A stretch of DNA of 64,000 bases from Nostoc sp. NIES-3756 (GTDB lineage Bacteria > Cyanobacteriota > Cyanobacteriia > Cyanobacteriales > Nostocaceae): contig NZ_AP017295.1 in the NCBI RefSeq assembly GCF_001548375.1, forward strand, positions 3,506,501 to 3,570,500. Reading direction: 5' to 3'. Positions 32,834 to 44,205 of the stretch are shown here, one piece after another. The notes under the pieces were generated by a model. The model worked only from the letters and a program-made list of their open reading frames with translations. It made no database searches and was not told the origin of the DNA. Position numbers and translations under genes: made by a program. The stretch's first letter is position 1. The number at the start of each line of letters is the position of its first letter.

Positions 32834-34255
32834 ATGCTCCAAATAGGCAAAATTAAAACTTATCTTTTGCAAGCTATATCATTATTTCTTAATCAAGTAC
32901 CTATTAAATATTTTCAACCTAAATGGAAATCTGATATCTATACAATTCTACCTCATTCTACTGAAGCTAAGATTTTGATGTTGTCCGAAGATGGTAATTA
33001 TTTTCTACCACATGTTCGTGTAGATAAATGTATAGATTTTGAAAATTTAATCAGTATTAAGTCTCAAATAGATCCAAAACTAGGATTTTCGGTCAATATC
33101 CTATATTATGCCAGTCTCGATTATGATGAATCAAAGCGGCAAATTCAATGTATATATGTGCTGGAAAAGAATGGTGCTGCATCTCAACAAGGTGATTGGA
33201 TTGATTTGCAACTTTTGAGAAATTTACACCTGAAACTTCCTGAACATAAATCAGTTATTGAAACATATTTAACAGAAATTGAGAGTGGTGATATTCCAGA
33301 ACTTCGTCCGCCTTGGGCTAGAGAAGGTTGGTTGCAAGCAGCAACTCAATGGATCGATGAGCAATTATTAGAGTTAAACTATCAACGACTTTCTCCAGTA
33401 GAATGTATAAAGAGTTGGGGAATTTCTTGTGTATTAAGAGTTAATACAAGTGGAGGTAATATTTATTTGAAGGAAGCTTCTACATTACCTCTTTTTTGTA
33501 ATGAACCAGTACTCACCGTAGAACTAGCTAATTTATTTCCTGTACATATTCCTAACGTTATTAGCATTGATAATCAACGTCATTGGATGTTATTAGCTGA
33601 TTTTGGACAACCTGTTGGTAGAAATGCACCTATCAAAGTGCAAAAAGATATTTATCGTGTATTTGCTCAAATACAAATTAAATCAGTCCAATATATAGAT
33701 AAATTACTGAGTGTAGGATGTTTAGACAGACGTTTGGATTGGCTAGCAACTCAAATCGATGTTTTGTTTAATAATGAAATTGCTTTATCTCAATTGCAAC
33801 CAGAGGAAATAGAACAGCTAAAAAATTTGAATCCCCACTTAAAAAACTTATGCTCTCAACTAGCCAGCTATCAAATACCACAGACATTAATTCACGGTGA
33901 TTTGCATTTAGGTAATGTTGCTTTTTATCAAGATAATTACCTATTTTTTGACTGGACTGATTGCTGTATCTCTCATCCTTTTTTTGATATGATAGAGTTG
34001 TTTTTCTATAGTAAAAACAAACCTTCATCAAAACTCAAAGATTTACAAAAAGAATATCTAGTACAATGGACTGCTTATGAACCAATGTCGCGTTTACTAG
34101 AAGCTTGGAAAATAGCCAAACCTTTGTGTGCCTTACATCATGCAGTTTCATATCAGTATATTGTTGCTTGCTTAGAACCAAGGGCAAAACAAGAGTTAAG
34201 TAATGCTTTGCCGCGTTTTCTGCGAGAGGTAATTTCTGCCACAACTCAATTATAA
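32834..34255 (+). CDS. Aminoglycoside phosphotransferase (APH)-fold kinase-like protein
   Basis: 473 residues from ATG 32834; a TTG at 32819 adds five. The N-terminal third (a NUDIX-like or unassigned domain with LPHSTEAKILMLSEDGNYFLPHV) is not recognised with confidence. The C-terminal half has the kinase hallmark LIHGDLHLGNVAF and FFDWTDC as the metal-binding Asp motif. APH-fold kinases phosphorylate small molecules (choline, sugars, antibiotics); the substrate here is unknown. Isolated gene with long flanking gaps. Confidence 0.7.
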   Translation: MLQIGKIKTYLLQAISLFLNQVPIKYFQPKWKSDIYTILPHSTEAKILMLSEDGNYFLPHVRVDKCIDFENLISIKSQIDPKLGFSVNILYYASLDYDESKRQIQCIYVLEKNGAASQQGDWIDLQLLRNLHLKLPEHKSVIETYLTEIESGDIPELRPPWAREGWLQAATQWIDEQLLELNYQRLSPVECIKSWGISCVLRVNTSGGNIYLKEASTLPLFCNEPVLTVELANLFPVHIPNVISIDNQRHWMLLADFGQPVGRNAPIKVQKDIYRVFAQIQIKSVQYIDKLLSVGCLDRRLDWLATQIDVLFNNEIALSQLQPEEIEQLKNLNPHLKNLCSQLASYQIPQTLIHGDLHLGNVAFYQDNYLFFDWTDCCISHPFFDMIELFFYSKNKPSSKLKDLQKEYLVQWTAYEPMSRLLEAWKIAKPLCALHHAVSYQYIVACLEPRAKQELSNALPRFLREVISATTQL

Positions 34256-34700
34256 TGATTCGTAACTAAGATTGCTTTCTAAGTTGAGCGATCGCTCATT
34301 CGATTATATAGCTATAGGTAGGATGGGTGGTATTTATCGATGATACACTATCCCACTCCCAAGCTGAGGGAACCTACAACGTCATATTCACGACTAAGAA
34401 TAATGTGTAAGCAAAAAGTATTGCTAGACGATAGGTTATTCTGAACAAGCTTTGTTCACATCATCTGTGTTGCAAACTCAATTCTACACGTAGATGATTG
34501 AATATTTCCTTATTCTTTAATGCTAGGCAGCCAGCATAACCAAAAACTGTTAAATCAGGTATTTTTATAGAAGAGTTACTAAATTTAAGTAATTTGATTT
34601 GCACAAAAAAATAAAAAACATTCAGAAAAATTATTTAGTACTTGCGTAGTTAATATCAGTGATTAATTAATAGTAATTAAATAAAATTGCATGGTGATTT
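34256..34700. other. Intergenic region, no gene seen
   Basis: 445 bp, AT-rich, with a single HIP1 near 34290. No tRNA-like fold, ORF or terminator with a T-run was found by eye. Confidence 0.5.
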
Positions 34701-36305
34701 ATGCGAAAAATTCTTTTGGGTTGTGGCGTTATTTTACTCATCAATGCTTGTGCTTCCAATTTTGCCAGCACTTCTCAAGCAGTAAATAGTATTAATCCTC
34801 AAAGCGCAAACTGTCCTCAATCTCAAGTCTTACCTTTACCTGTACAAAATAAAAATGACATTTTCGACAGGTTTGATTTCCACATTCGGAATATCGTAAC
34901 AGATGCTAATACAGTTAAATTTCAAACTTTAAAACAGGATTTTGTTTTTTGTCGTGCTAACAATAGTTGGGCAGTCAAAAAAGGGACTTTACCCAAAGAG
35001 TTACAACCTTCAACTAATTACGCCGCATTTGCCCAGGAAACAGTCAATCCTAAGTTAAAAAAAATTGATTTTCAGGGAAAAACTTACCAATATCGAGTTG
35101 TGAGACAACCACAATTTACCCTTGGAGATAACAATAATATATCCAGACCTGATGTAGCTGACCCCAATAAAGATAAGGTTGTTTTTGAATTAATCACACC
35201 TAACGGTAAAAAACCACAACAAAAAACTTTATATACCCTAAAAGATTTACAAAATGTTGCTGTTAAAGCAGGCTATTCTGCCATAGGCACTCAGTTAGGA
35301 TTTCCACGAATAACATCTGCGTTTGTTAATAACGATCGCATTTGGTGGTCAGTAGCTTTTGAACAAGGCGAAGGCAATAATGGCATAGCTACCATCGTCA
35401 GTTATGACCCAAAAACCGATAAATTTAGTTTAATTCAACCCGAAGCACTCTGGTCTACCCAAATTACTGATTTAGCTATCACTAACGACTCTAATAATCC
35501 TACTTTTTGGATAGGGACTAATATTAGTGGTGAAGGAAATCTATACATTCCGGCAAAGGGACTGGTGGCTTATCGACCAAATTCCCAAAATCTGAATACG
35601 GGTTCTTTAACTGCTTACACCGTACATAACAGCCCCATAGTAGGCGCAATTCCCGACAAACTCCGATTAGAAAACGATAAATTGTGGGTTAGTACTGCTA
35701 ACGGTGTTTGTCAAGTCAAGTGGAAAACGGCTAATAATCCCGATGCTTGGAATTGTTGGCGATTTGCCGCAATGGCTAAACTACCCCAGAAACTACCAAT
35801 TTATAGCGCCCTCACTAATAAAACACCAGCCGCATCTTTATCTGGCAAAGATAATGTAGAGGTTTTATGGTGGAGTCCCATTAACTATCAAACTCAAAAG
35901 GGACGCTATGAAGTCAGATATCTCCAAGGCTTTACCGCAAAGTTAGAGGAAGGTAGGAGTAATTATGAGTTTCCCCGGTCTTTACCTCCTGGAAAGCCTT
36001 CTATTGATTGGCCGGGTTTTGAATGGCATTGGAACGGAAACCGCTTTGTACGTGGCTTAGATGAAGTATCTCTCAACTTATCTGGTGGGGGGCCGCGAGG
36101 TATAGGTTCAGGTCAACTAAGACCAGATGCACCGATTAATTGGCATACCATGCGTGGTGATTTAGAATTACTCAACCTATCGGCAAAATCTACTGATATA
36201 AAATATTACTCTGGTTGGATAGATGATGCTAAAATCAAGCCTTATCTTACAGTAATACCACAACAAAGACCCCAGAATGCTCAACCTAATCCTTTGGCAA
36301 AATAG
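34701..36305 (+). CDS. Hypothetical lipoprotein
   Basis: 534 residues. The N-terminus MRKILLGCGVILLINAC has a lipobox-like I-N-A-C with Cys17 as the lipid site. The mature part is rich in Asn, Trp and Gly and predicted mostly beta (NDRIWWSVAFEQGEGNNGIATIVS, DKLWVSTANGVCQVKW), suggesting a beta-propeller-like fold. No family is recognised. A pyrimidine/purine tract and an 83-bp gap separate it from thiD, so cotranscription is possible but not supported by function. Confidence 0.6.
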   Translation: MRKILLGCGVILLINACASNFASTSQAVNSINPQSANCPQSQVLPLPVQNKNDIFDRFDFHIRNIVTDANTVKFQTLKQDFVFCRANNSWAVKKGTLPKELQPSTNYAAFAQETVNPKLKKIDFQGKTYQYRVVRQPQFTLGDNNNISRPDVADPNKDKVVFELITPNGKKPQQKTLYTLKDLQNVAVKAGYSAIGTQLGFPRITSAFVNNDRIWWSVAFEQGEGNNGIATIVSYDPKTDKFSLIQPEALWSTQITDLAITNDSNNPTFWIGTNISGEGNLYIPAKGLVAYRPNSQNLNTGSLTAYTVHNSPIVGAIPDKLRLENDKLWVSTANGVCQVKWKTANNPDAWNCWRFAAMAKLPQKLPIYSALTNKTPAASLSGKDNVEVLWWSPINYQTQKGRYEVRYLQGFTAKLEEGRSNYEFPRSLPPGKPSIDWPGFEWHWNGNRFVRGLDEVSLNLSGGGPRGIGSGQLRPDAPINWHTMRGDLELLNLSAKSTDIKYYSGWIDDAKIKPYLTVIPQQRPQNAQPNPLAK

Positions 36306-36388
36306 GGGTGTAGGGGTATAGGGGAAAAGTAGAGTCTAAATTCTTTCCTTACACCCTTATATCCTTATATCTTTACACCCATGATTTT

Positions 36389-37207
36389 ATGAATACCGAA
36401 ACAACCTCCAGGGTTCCTGTTGCATTAACCATAGCTGGTTCAGATAGTGGTGGAGGTGCAGGAGTTCAAGCTGATTTACGCACCTTTGCCTTTCATTGTG
36501 TCCACGGTACTAGTGCTATCACCTGCGTTACGGCACAGAATACGCTAGGGGTAGCCAGAGTAGATGCTATGCCACCAGAGGCAGTTGCAGCCCAAATACA
36601 AGCCGTGGTTGAAGACATCGGTGTACAAGCGGCAAAAACAGGAATGTTACTCAACCAAGAGATAATTGCAACTGTAGCCCAACAAGTAGAGGCTTTAGGA
36701 ATCAAAAACTTAGTGGTTGACCCGGTTATGGTTTCACGGACTGGCGCACAATTAATTGATGAGGATGCTGTAAAGACTCTGCGCCAACAACTGATTCCTT
36801 TAGCGGCTATTATTACACCCAATAAATACGAAGCCCAGATTTTAAGCGGTTTCCCAATCAACTCTTTAGATGATATGAGGGCGGCTGCTCAATTTATCCA
36901 CCGTAATTTAAAAGTAAAGGCAGTGTTAGTCAAGGGTGGCGGGATGCAGGGAAACGCCCGTGGTGTTGATATCTGGTTTGATGGACAAAATTTAGAAACC
37001 CTGACAACCCAGCAAGTAGATACCAAAAATACTCATGGTACTGGCTGTACTTTATCAGCTGCGATCGCCGCTAATCTAGCCAAAGGTCAAGACCTACGCC
37101 AAGCAGTCAAACAAGCCAAGCAATACGTCACCACAGCCTTAACCTACTCCCTCAATATCGGTCAAGGACAAGGCCCCGTAGGGCATTTTTTCCCATTACT
37201 GAATTAG
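36389..37207 (+). CDS. thiD: Hydroxymethylpyrimidine / HMP-phosphate kinase
   Basis: Phosphorylates HMP and HMP-P in thiamine biosynthesis. 272 residues, normal length. Substrate-binding motif TIAGSDSGGGAGVQADLRTF is at about 13-32; VDPVMVSRTGAQLI near 111-124; the anion hole and catalytic Cys are in THGTGCTLSAA near 214-224. There is no TPP riboswitch visible in the 83-bp leader. Stand-alone ThiD, not fused to ThiE. Confidence 0.95.
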   Translation: MNTETTSRVPVALTIAGSDSGGGAGVQADLRTFAFHCVHGTSAITCVTAQNTLGVARVDAMPPEAVAAQIQAVVEDIGVQAAKTGMLLNQEIIATVAQQVEALGIKNLVVDPVMVSRTGAQLIDEDAVKTLRQQLIPLAAIITPNKYEAQILSGFPINSLDDMRAAAQFIHRNLKVKAVLVKGGGMQGNARGVDIWFDGQNLETLTTQQVDTKNTHGTGCTLSAAIAANLAKGQDLRQAVKQAKQYVTTALTYSLNIGQGQGPVGHFFPLLN

Positions 37208-37208
37208 G

Positions 37209-37310
37209 GGAGATGAAGGAGCAGGGGGGCAGAGGAGCAAAGGAGCAGAGGAGAAAAACTAATGACTATGGACTATGGACTGTTGACTAATGACTAATGA
37301 CTAACAGTGT
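37209..37310. repeat. Purine tract and heptamer repeats
   Basis: A GGAGCAGAGGAG-type tract (37209-37256) is followed by TGACTATGGACTA-type heptamers. No gene. Confidence 0.65.
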
Positions 37311-37432
37311 AAATTTAGATATCTTTGCACTCCGAGCATTTTTCTATTATTCTTGGGCTAGTTTCAGAGCGAATTATCTTTTGATACTATTTCTGATACT
37401 CTTATAACTTTATTTTTGATACCAGATAACTA

Positions 37433-38047
37433 ATGCGGATAACTACTGGTTCGGTTAACGGTAATCAGCCAAAACCCAACTCTCAAGCTCATCCCTCCTC
37501 TGTACCCTTGTACGTATACCGGGAATTGGCAGTGGAATTAAAAGCGACACAAGACAAGTTAGATGCCCTTACGGCAAAAAATCAACAATTAGCGCAAGAA
37601 AATCAAATGCTACGACATGAGATTAGTCAAGTCGTGCAATCTTTTTTACATCTGCAAAAGGTGGTAGATCATCGGGTTTCTAGTTCTCACCCTGAGATGA
37701 AAAATCCTAGCGATCAATATCCAGAATTACAACCGCGTCCTCAAACTGTGCGATCAGCTACGCTGGGCGGAGCATCGTCGCGTCAACCTGTAGTTCCTCA
37801 ACCACCAAGCAGCAAGAACCGTCGCCCCAATATCTCTATTCCTATTGAGGAAATAATTACTCCTACGCCAGAAACAGTCTTGATTGAGGAGCAGGAAGTG
37901 GGTTATTCTCCTTTTCCTACCACAAAGGCACAGCCTCAAGAATTTAAAAACTGGTGGTTAGTCATCTGCATCATCTTAATTATGCTGAGTGCCTTTGGTG
38001 CTGGATATTTAATTGTCCGCCCCTTATTTGAACACCAAAGTCGTTAG
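37433..38047 (+). CDS. Hypothetical protein with coiled coil and C-terminal membrane anchor
   Basis: 204 residues. A predicted coiled coil (LAVELKATQDKLDALTAKNQ, about 30-75) is followed by a proline/serine-rich linker. A single transmembrane segment (WWLVICIILIMLSAFGAGYLIV, near 172-193) lies close to the C-terminus, so the bulk should be cytoplasmic (tail-anchored type). Within the linker, codons for RSATLGGASSRQP come from a dispersed HIP1-type repeat (37750-37781) that has entered the gene in frame. Family not recognised. Located 446 bp before glnB. Confidence 0.6.
   Translation: MRITTGSVNGNQPKPNSQAHPSSVPLYVYRELAVELKATQDKLDALTAKNQQLAQENQMLRHEISQVVQSFLHLQKVVDHRVSSSHPEMKNPSDQYPELQPRPQTVRSATLGGASSRQPVVPQPPSSKNRRPNISIPIEEIITPTPETVLIEEQEVGYSPFPTTKAQPQEFKNWWLVICIILIMLSAFGAGYLIVRPLFEHQSR
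37750..37781. repeat. Dispersed repeat inside a coding region
   Basis: About 25 of 32 positions match the element at 8220-8253 (GCGATC...GGCGGAGCATC). It keeps the host frame open. Confidence 0.55.
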
Positions 38048-38832
<785 letters not shown>

Positions 38833-38859
38833 GTAGTAAATGCAGGGTGCTAAGTAATT

Positions 38860-38913
38860 GTAGGGTGGGCAATGCGCACCAAAACCATAAAATAGTGACA
38901 ATGCCTGCCCTAC
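38860..38913. repeat. Inverted dispersed repeat, GGGCAATGCGCACC type
   Basis: Same family as 2682-2736: arms GTAGGGTGGGCAATGCGCAC and GTGACAATGCCTGCCCTAC (imperfect) around an AT loop. It lies between the convergent glnB and glmU genes and may terminate both. Confidence 0.65.
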
Positions 38914-38990
38914 CTACTAAGTATTCTCTTAAAGGAAGTATTTAGTTTTTTGTAATCTATTATCCAAACAAGCTAAGAGTTACTACGTCC

Positions 38991-40346
38991 TCAAGATTCT
39001 GCGCTTTTCTTGCGCCATCCCGGTTTTACTACTTGGCGAGTCCGGGCAATTACTAAGGAATCATTAGGGACATCTTCTGTAACAGTGGAACCTGCTGCTA
39101 CATAAACATCATTACCCAAAGTCACTGGGGCAACTAACACACTATTTGAACCAGTTTTAGTGCGATCGCCAATTTTAGTCCGATGTTTTTTCACGCCGTC
39201 ATAATTGGCGGTAATTGTTCCCGCACCAATATTCACCTGAGTTCCCGCAGTGGTATCACCTAAATAAGATAAATGAGCGACGTTTGTGCGATCGCCTAAC
39301 TCGGTGTTCTTCAACTCAACAAAATTCCCAATACGGCAATTAGCACCAACTTGGGCATGACCACGCAGATGTGCATAGGGGCCAATTCTCGCACCATCTT
39401 GGATGGCGCTATCAGTCACCACTGAATACTGGACTGTAACATTGGCCCCTAACTGGCTATTCTCAATGAAACTGCCCGGCCCAATTCGGCTTCCTGTTTT
39501 AATTACTGTATTGCCCCGCAAATGAGTTTGCGGCTCAATAATTACATCAGGTTCTAATTCTACGGTGTCATCAATTGTGATGCTGTTAGGGTCTATAAGA
39601 GTCACACCAGCCATCATCCATTGTTCTTTGACTCGCCTTTGCAAAATATCGTAAGCTGTGGCTAGTTGCAGGCGATCGTTGATACCTAGTATTTCTTGAT
39701 AATCCTCTACATCTACTGCCATTACCTGACCAACCTGGGTAACAGCATCTGTAAGGTAATATTCTTTTTGAGCATTGTTCGCTTGCAAATAAGGCAGCAC
39801 TTTTGCCAAATTTTCCCAACGGAAGCAATAAATTCCGGCATTAATACGGTGATTTTGCCTTTGGGCAGTGGAACAATCTTTATGTTCAACAATTTGCTGC
39901 ACAATATTGTCACCGTTACAAAAAACCCGTCCATAGCCCTTGGGGTTGGGTATGTGGGCGGTCAAAATAGTGGCAGCGTTTTGATATTTTTGGTGTGTTT
40001 TTAATAGCTGTTCTAAGGTTTGAGTGCGTAACAGTGGCACATCACCATTCAGTACTAGCAAGTCCCCGGTATAACCCTCAAGGTGGGGGAGTAATTGTTG
40101 GATGGCGTGACCTGTTCCTAATTGCACAGTTTGTTCCACAAACTCCAAACTAGGAGACTGGAGACCTGATTTAACTTGTTCAGCCTGATACCCGACAATG
40201 ACAAGCCGTCGTGAAGGTGAAAGCGGATCTACACTGGCAATAACTTTTTCGACTATTGATTGCCCACCCAAAGAGTGTAATACCTTGGGTAAGTCCGATT
40301 TCATTCTTGTGCCGCGTCCTGCTGCTAGTATTGCTACGACTACCAT
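38991..40346 (-). CDS. glmU: Bifunctional GlcN-1-P acetyltransferase / GlcNAc-1-P uridylyltransferase
   Basis: Makes UDP-GlcNAc for peptidoglycan and lipopolysaccharide. 451 residues, normal. The N-terminal Rossmann domain has [18 protein letters not shown] at 7-24 and LNGDVPLL near 100. The C-terminal left-handed beta-helix of hexapeptide repeats spans from about 250 to 440 ([29 protein letters not shown]). It ends [11 protein letters not shown]. Single gene, upstream gap shared with nothing else. Confidence 0.97.
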   Translation of the reverse strand: MVVVAILAAGRGTRMKSDLPKVLHSLGGQSIVEKVIASVDPLSPSRRLVIVGYQAEQVKSGLQSPSLEFVEQTVQLGTGHAIQQLLPHLEGYTGDLLVLNGDVPLLRTQTLEQLLKTHQKYQNAATILTAHIPNPKGYGRVFCNGDNIVQQIVEHKDCSTAQRQNHRINAGIYCFRWENLAKVLPYLQANNAQKEYYLTDAVTQVGQVMAVDVEDYQEILGINDRLQLATAYDILQRRVKEQWMMAGVTLIDPNSITIDDTVELEPDVIIEPQTHLRGNTVIKTGSRIGPGSFIENSQLGANVTVQYSVVTDSAIQDGARIGPYAHLRGHAQVGANCRIGNFVELKNTELGDRTNVAHLSYLGDTTAGTQVNIGAGTITANYDGVKKHRTKIGDRTKTGSNSVLVAPVTLGNDVYVAAGSTVTEDVPNDSLVIARTRQVVKPGWRKKSAES

Positions 40347-40499
40347 AATTAGCTATGAGCTTTCAATAAATAGCGCTGTTGCGCTTGTTACTTTGAGATT
40401 TAGGCTCAAATCATAGCAGCTAATGGGGGAGATAAGGGAGATGAGGAGCAGAGGAAAAATAATTACTCATCACGCTGCTCATCGCGCCGCTACCGCATT

Positions 40500-41747
40500 T
40501 CAGCACTCATGACTCTCCAACCCCTGCTGATGCAAAATAATAAACTTAGCAAACTGCTTCATAAGTGTGGGGTTACGCCAGCCGGATGCTGTTTCTTCAA
40601 GCATGATAGACAATGCTTCTTCTGTGGTAAAGGCTTTTTTATAAGGGCGTTCGCTTGTTAATGCGTCATAGATATCAATAATCTGAAATATTTGGACTAT
40701 TTGAGGAATTTTATCCCCTTGGAGTCCATCGGGATAACCTGAACCATCCCAGCGTTCGTGGTGATGGCGAATGATGGGTATCACACCCTGCATACTCCGT
40801 AGAGGTTGGCAAATTTTTTCCCCAATTAGAACGTGTTGCTTCATAGTTAGCCATTCTTCGGGGGTGAGTTTGCCTGTTTTCAATAGCACTGCATCAGGAA
40901 TCCCTACCTTACCAATATCGTGAAGATAACCACCCCACATCAAATCCCGAATTTGGTAGCGTGAGAGATTGAGGTACTCACCAAAGGCTTTTCCTAACCT
41001 AACTAAGCGATCGCAATGGTCGCCGGTATTCGGATCACGGCTTTCGATGGCACTAGCTATGGAAAATAGCACTTGTGCTGCGTGGTCTAAATCTTCGTTT
41101 AATAGTTTCTGCTGTACCAAAGATTTAACACGCGCTGTTAATTCTACCCGGTCAAAAGGTTTGCTTAAAAAATCGTCTGCCCCTACTTCGATACCACGAA
41201 TACGCGATCGCCTATCATTTAAAGCTGTAATAAAAATTACGGGTATTAATCGAGTATGTTCATCTCGCTTGAGTATTCGACACACTTCAAACCCGTCCAT
41301 TCCTGGCATCATTACATCTAACAAGATGAGATCAGGCTGTTGCTGTCTCACCATTTCTATCGCCGCAATACCACCATCAGCCTCAATTACTGCATAGCCT
41401 TCCATACCCAAAAGGGTAACGGCAGTCATTCGACTAACGCTGTGATCATCCACTACTAAAATTTTCGGCGATTCTGCATCAAAGCCATTCACTTGAGAAA
41501 TTTGGGTTTGTACTGTTCGAGAGATTAAAGAGTCGTAAACACAATTCATACCGGGTTTTAGCCAAGCAGTAGCCTTTTTGCTTTCCGTAACCAAAAACTC
41601 TTCTTTAGACAAGCCCAAGGCAATATCTTTAGTGCCATCTAATTCCAGAACTTGATTATAATCAATATCATCTCTTTTCTTTGGGGGGTCTGACCCACTA
41701 AAGTCATGTTCAGTAGAGCCTGTATAGTCGCCACTCCTTTTAATCAC
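40500..41747 (-). CDS. Response regulator with HD-GYP phosphodiesterase domain (RpfG-like)
   Basis: 415 residues. A disordered N-terminus of about 90 precedes a REC domain (KILVVDDHSVSR, acidic pocket Asp100-Asp101, phospho-Asp144 in LILLDVMMPGMDG, Lys196 in SKPF). The HD-GYP domain has YLHDIGKVG (His276-Asp277) and HHHERWDGSGYPDG (328-341). HD-GYP domains hydrolyse cyclic di-GMP. No partner histidine kinase is adjacent, so it is an orphan regulator. The long 667-bp AT-rich upstream gap may hold a complex promoter. Confidence 0.92.
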   Translation of the reverse strand: MIKRSGDYTGSTEHDFSGSDPPKKRDDIDYNQVLELDGTKDIALGLSKEEFLVTESKKATAWLKPGMNCVYDSLISRTVQTQISQVNGFDAESPKILVVDDHSVSRMTAVTLLGMEGYAVIEADGGIAAIEMVRQQQPDLILLDVMMPGMDGFEVCRILKRDEHTRLIPVIFITALNDRRSRIRGIEVGADDFLSKPFDRVELTARVKSLVQQKLLNEDLDHAAQVLFSIASAIESRDPNTGDHCDRLVRLGKAFGEYLNLSRYQIRDLMWGGYLHDIGKVGIPDAVLLKTGKLTPEEWLTMKQHVLIGEKICQPLRSMQGVIPIIRHHHERWDGSGYPDGLQGDKIPQIVQIFQIIDIYDALTSERPYKKAFTTEEALSIMLEETASGWRNPTLMKQFAKFIILHQQGLESHEC

Positions 41748-42414
41748 AGAAGTACCCCAATCACTTAGAAAATTTAATAGTGTCTGACTTTAAACAAAAC
41801 TGAGTAGCTGTTTATATTCAACTAACTCTTTACAATTTTTACACACTTTCTCAAGCTGACTGTTTCAGTTAATATAGAAAAATTTTTATAAACAATGAGA
41901 AGGTAATAATCTTAAAAAAATCATTTCTCCATAATCTTTATTACTTGTTACTTTAGTATGATAAATTCTTGCAAAGATTAACTCAGCTTTTTCACTGAAA
42001 TTTTCTTATATAATAACTTTTCAGGAAAATCTTATTGTTTAATTTATGATTTAGCTGAGGAAGTACTAGTTAGAATATTTTATTTTATGTATAAATAATA
42101 ATTTTTGAGCTTTTTCAATAAGTGAAGTAAACCATTATACAACTATAATCACTTAAAAAGTTTGTATAGTTAAACACATAAATTTAAAAAATTTAATATA
42201 CACACCTCAAATTGTTGAATTACTGATATTAATTTTGTAAAATTTTTTAGTTAACCAACGGTAAATACTTGTAATACGTACTTTAACTCAGCAATATTAC
42301 TGTATAAATATTAAGTAGAGTTTACATTACCTAGCCTACAGATATTACGTAAGTTGGAGCTACTACGAACTCTTTCTCAGAATTAGTTATATATTTGATC
42401 TGCCTTCTGTGTGA
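41748..42414. other. AT-rich intergenic region, no gene seen
   Basis: 667 bp of very low GC between the divergent starts side of the HD-GYP gene and the end of the methyltransferase gene. No ORF with codon-like structure, no tRNA-like fold and no clear terminator found by eye. Confidence 0.5.
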
Positions 42415-43317
42415 CTAAAAACTCGATACTGACTGAGCTATACAACGTTTGCGCCAACGAGATGTAGGCTCTAATGAACTCGCTTGTTGCTCTTGTTGGC
42501 GGCGTTGCACAATGACAGGAGCCTTATCATTCAACAACGGATCGCGGTAAGGAATGGCTGCACGGGTTAATAAGTGTTCCTTCTCAGCGTGAGAAAGAGG
42601 AGGAAGTACTGAATGGATATGGAATCTAGAGTTTTGAGGATGTGCTGCGACTGTTCCAGGCGATCGCCTACCAACTGGTGGCGTTGAACCTATCTGTAGT
42701 CCGGCTGTCAAAAGTGCTATACGTACAGCCGCCGCACAAGAATAAGTTGCTAACAAACCATCTACGTGTAAGCACAGTGCTACTTGTTTAATAAATTCAA
42801 CAGTCCATAATTGCGGACACTGAGGTGGTGAAAAGGGGTCTAAAAAAATAGCATCAGCTTGAAAACCTAACTGATGTACTTTACTAATGGAATGTCTGGC
42901 ATCTCCAATCAAAAGTTTTCCTTGGAGGCGTTCTGTTTGTACCTCTTGCTCAAAAGCCAACTGAGACAAAATATCTGTATGTTCGTAGTTCCAGTTGTCG
43001 AACAAATGATGATTTATCGCTGCTTGTGGTACAGAGGGATTCAACTCTAAACCGATTAATTCGACATAACAATGAGGATTTACTTGCCAAATTGTTTCTA
43101 AAGCGGCGGCTGTATTGTATCCTAGACCATAACAAATATCTAATAACCTCAAAGTTGGTTGGTGAGCAACTATCTCGAGTTGAGTAGGACTAACAAACTT
43201 AAAAAAACTTTCCTGCTTTGCTCCAAAATGGCTGTGAAAAGCCTCATTAAATTGTTGGGAAAAGAAGGTAAAAGAACCATCGGCTGTGGCTTGTGGAATA
43301 AAATTTTCATTTGACAT
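42415..43317 (-). CDS. MnmD-like SAM-dependent tRNA methyltransferase
   Basis: 300 residues. Resembles the methyltransferase half of MnmC (DUF752), which completes mnm5s2U at the tRNA wobble position. The N-terminus is typical (GSFTFFSQQFNEAFHSHFGA). SAM-binding motif LLDICYGLGYNTAAA is near 58-72, the acidic residue in LIGLELNP near 89-96, and the catalytic stretch AIFLDPFSPPQCPQLW near 153-168. The FAD-dependent MnmC half is absent, as in other stand-alone MnmD proteins. Divergent from the sulfurtransferase gene (69 bp gap). Confidence 0.82.
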   Translation of the reverse strand: MSNENFIPQATADGSFTFFSQQFNEAFHSHFGAKQESFFKFVSPTQLEIVAHQPTLRLLDICYGLGYNTAAALETIWQVNPHCYVELIGLELNPSVPQAAINHHLFDNWNYEHTDILSQLAFEQEVQTERLQGKLLIGDARHSISKVHQLGFQADAIFLDPFSPPQCPQLWTVEFIKQVALCLHVDGLLATYSCAAAVRIALLTAGLQIGSTPPVGRRSPGTVAAHPQNSRFHIHSVLPPLSHAEKEHLLTRAAIPYRDPLLNDKAPVIVQRRQQEQQASSLEPTSRWRKRCIAQSVSSF

Positions 43318-43386
43318 AAGTTAGGTGATAATAAATAAAAATATAAGACAGAGTAAGAGATTTTATTTTTGAATTTTAAATTAATT

Positions 43387-44205
43387 ATGGCTGATATTCA
43401 ATTTGTAGTTTCGCCAAACTGGTTATTACAACATCTTCAAGATCCGCAAGTTATCATTGTCGATTGTCGCTTTTCTTTAGCCGAGCCACAGTTAGGACAA
43501 CAACAATACAAACTAAGTCATATACAGGGAGCTTATTATTTAGATTTAAACTTGGATCTTTCTAGTCCTGTGGGTGAACATGGGGGAAGACATCCTTTAC
43601 CTAACGCTGATGACATAGCTAAAAAGTTAGCAGCTATTGGGGTAGAGTTCCAAAAAACTTTGGTTGTTGCTTATGATGACTCTCGCTTTGCTTTTGCATC
43701 TCGTCTTTGGTGGTTACTACGCTATTTAGGACATGAACAAGTAGCGGTGCTAGATGGAGGTTTTAGCCAATGGCAACAAGCAGGCTATCCTATTAGTGAT
43801 ATTATTCCTCAATTTAAAACAGCTAACTTTGTTCCGCAAATACAGCCACAACTTTTGGTAGATATTACAGATGTCAAAACTCGTAAAGATTTACCGTCAG
43901 TAGTTTTGGTAGACTCAAGAGAGAGCGATCGCTACCGAGGAGAACGAGAACCTATTGATAAAATCGCTGGTCATATTCCTGGTGCAGTTAATTATCCTTG
44001 GATGGAAGTAACAGATGCAAAAGGCTACTTAATTTCACCTACAGAAAATAGTCAAAGATGGCAAAATATAGCTACAGCCGAAGAAATTTTAGTTTACTGT
44101 GGCTCTGGTGTTACAGCTTGTGTGAATTTACTCTCTTTGGAGTTAGCAGGTATTCATACAGGTAAACTTTATGCAGGTAGTTGGAGTGATTGGATTAGTT
44201 ATTAG
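43387..44205 (+). CDS. Tandem rhodanese sulfurtransferase, 3-mercaptopyruvate type
   Basis: Moves sulfane sulfur from thiosulfate or 3-mercaptopyruvate to an acceptor. 272 residues from ATG 43387; an upstream TTG at 43369 is less likely. Two rhodanese domains: an inactive N-terminal one (VDCRFSLAEP, then DDSRFAFASRLWWLL) and an active C-terminal one with loop YCGSGVTAC (Cys238). The CGSGVT loop points to mercaptopyruvate sulfurtransferase more than to thiosulfate sulfurtransferase. It could feed sulfur to tRNA or DNA thiolation, but no direct link to the dnd island is seen. Confidence 0.9.
   Translation: MADIQFVVSPNWLLQHLQDPQVIIVDCRFSLAEPQLGQQQYKLSHIQGAYYLDLNLDLSSPVGEHGGRHPLPNADDIAKKLAAIGVEFQKTLVVAYDDSRFAFASRLWWLLRYLGHEQVAVLDGGFSQWQQAGYPISDIIPQFKTANFVPQIQPQLLVDITDVKTRKDLPSVVLVDSRESDRYRGEREPIDKIAGHIPGAVNYPWMEVTDAKGYLISPTENSQRWQNIATAEEILVYCGSGVTACVNLLSLELAGIHTGKLYAGSWSDWISY

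Noticed and set aside
34256..34700. tRNA or other stable RNA
   Set aside because: No cloverleaf-like arrangement or CCA-end pattern could be found in this or other gaps.
43369..43386. TTG start for the sulfurtransferase
   Set aside because: Adds six residues from AT-rich DNA; the ATG at 43387 begins at the expected family position.
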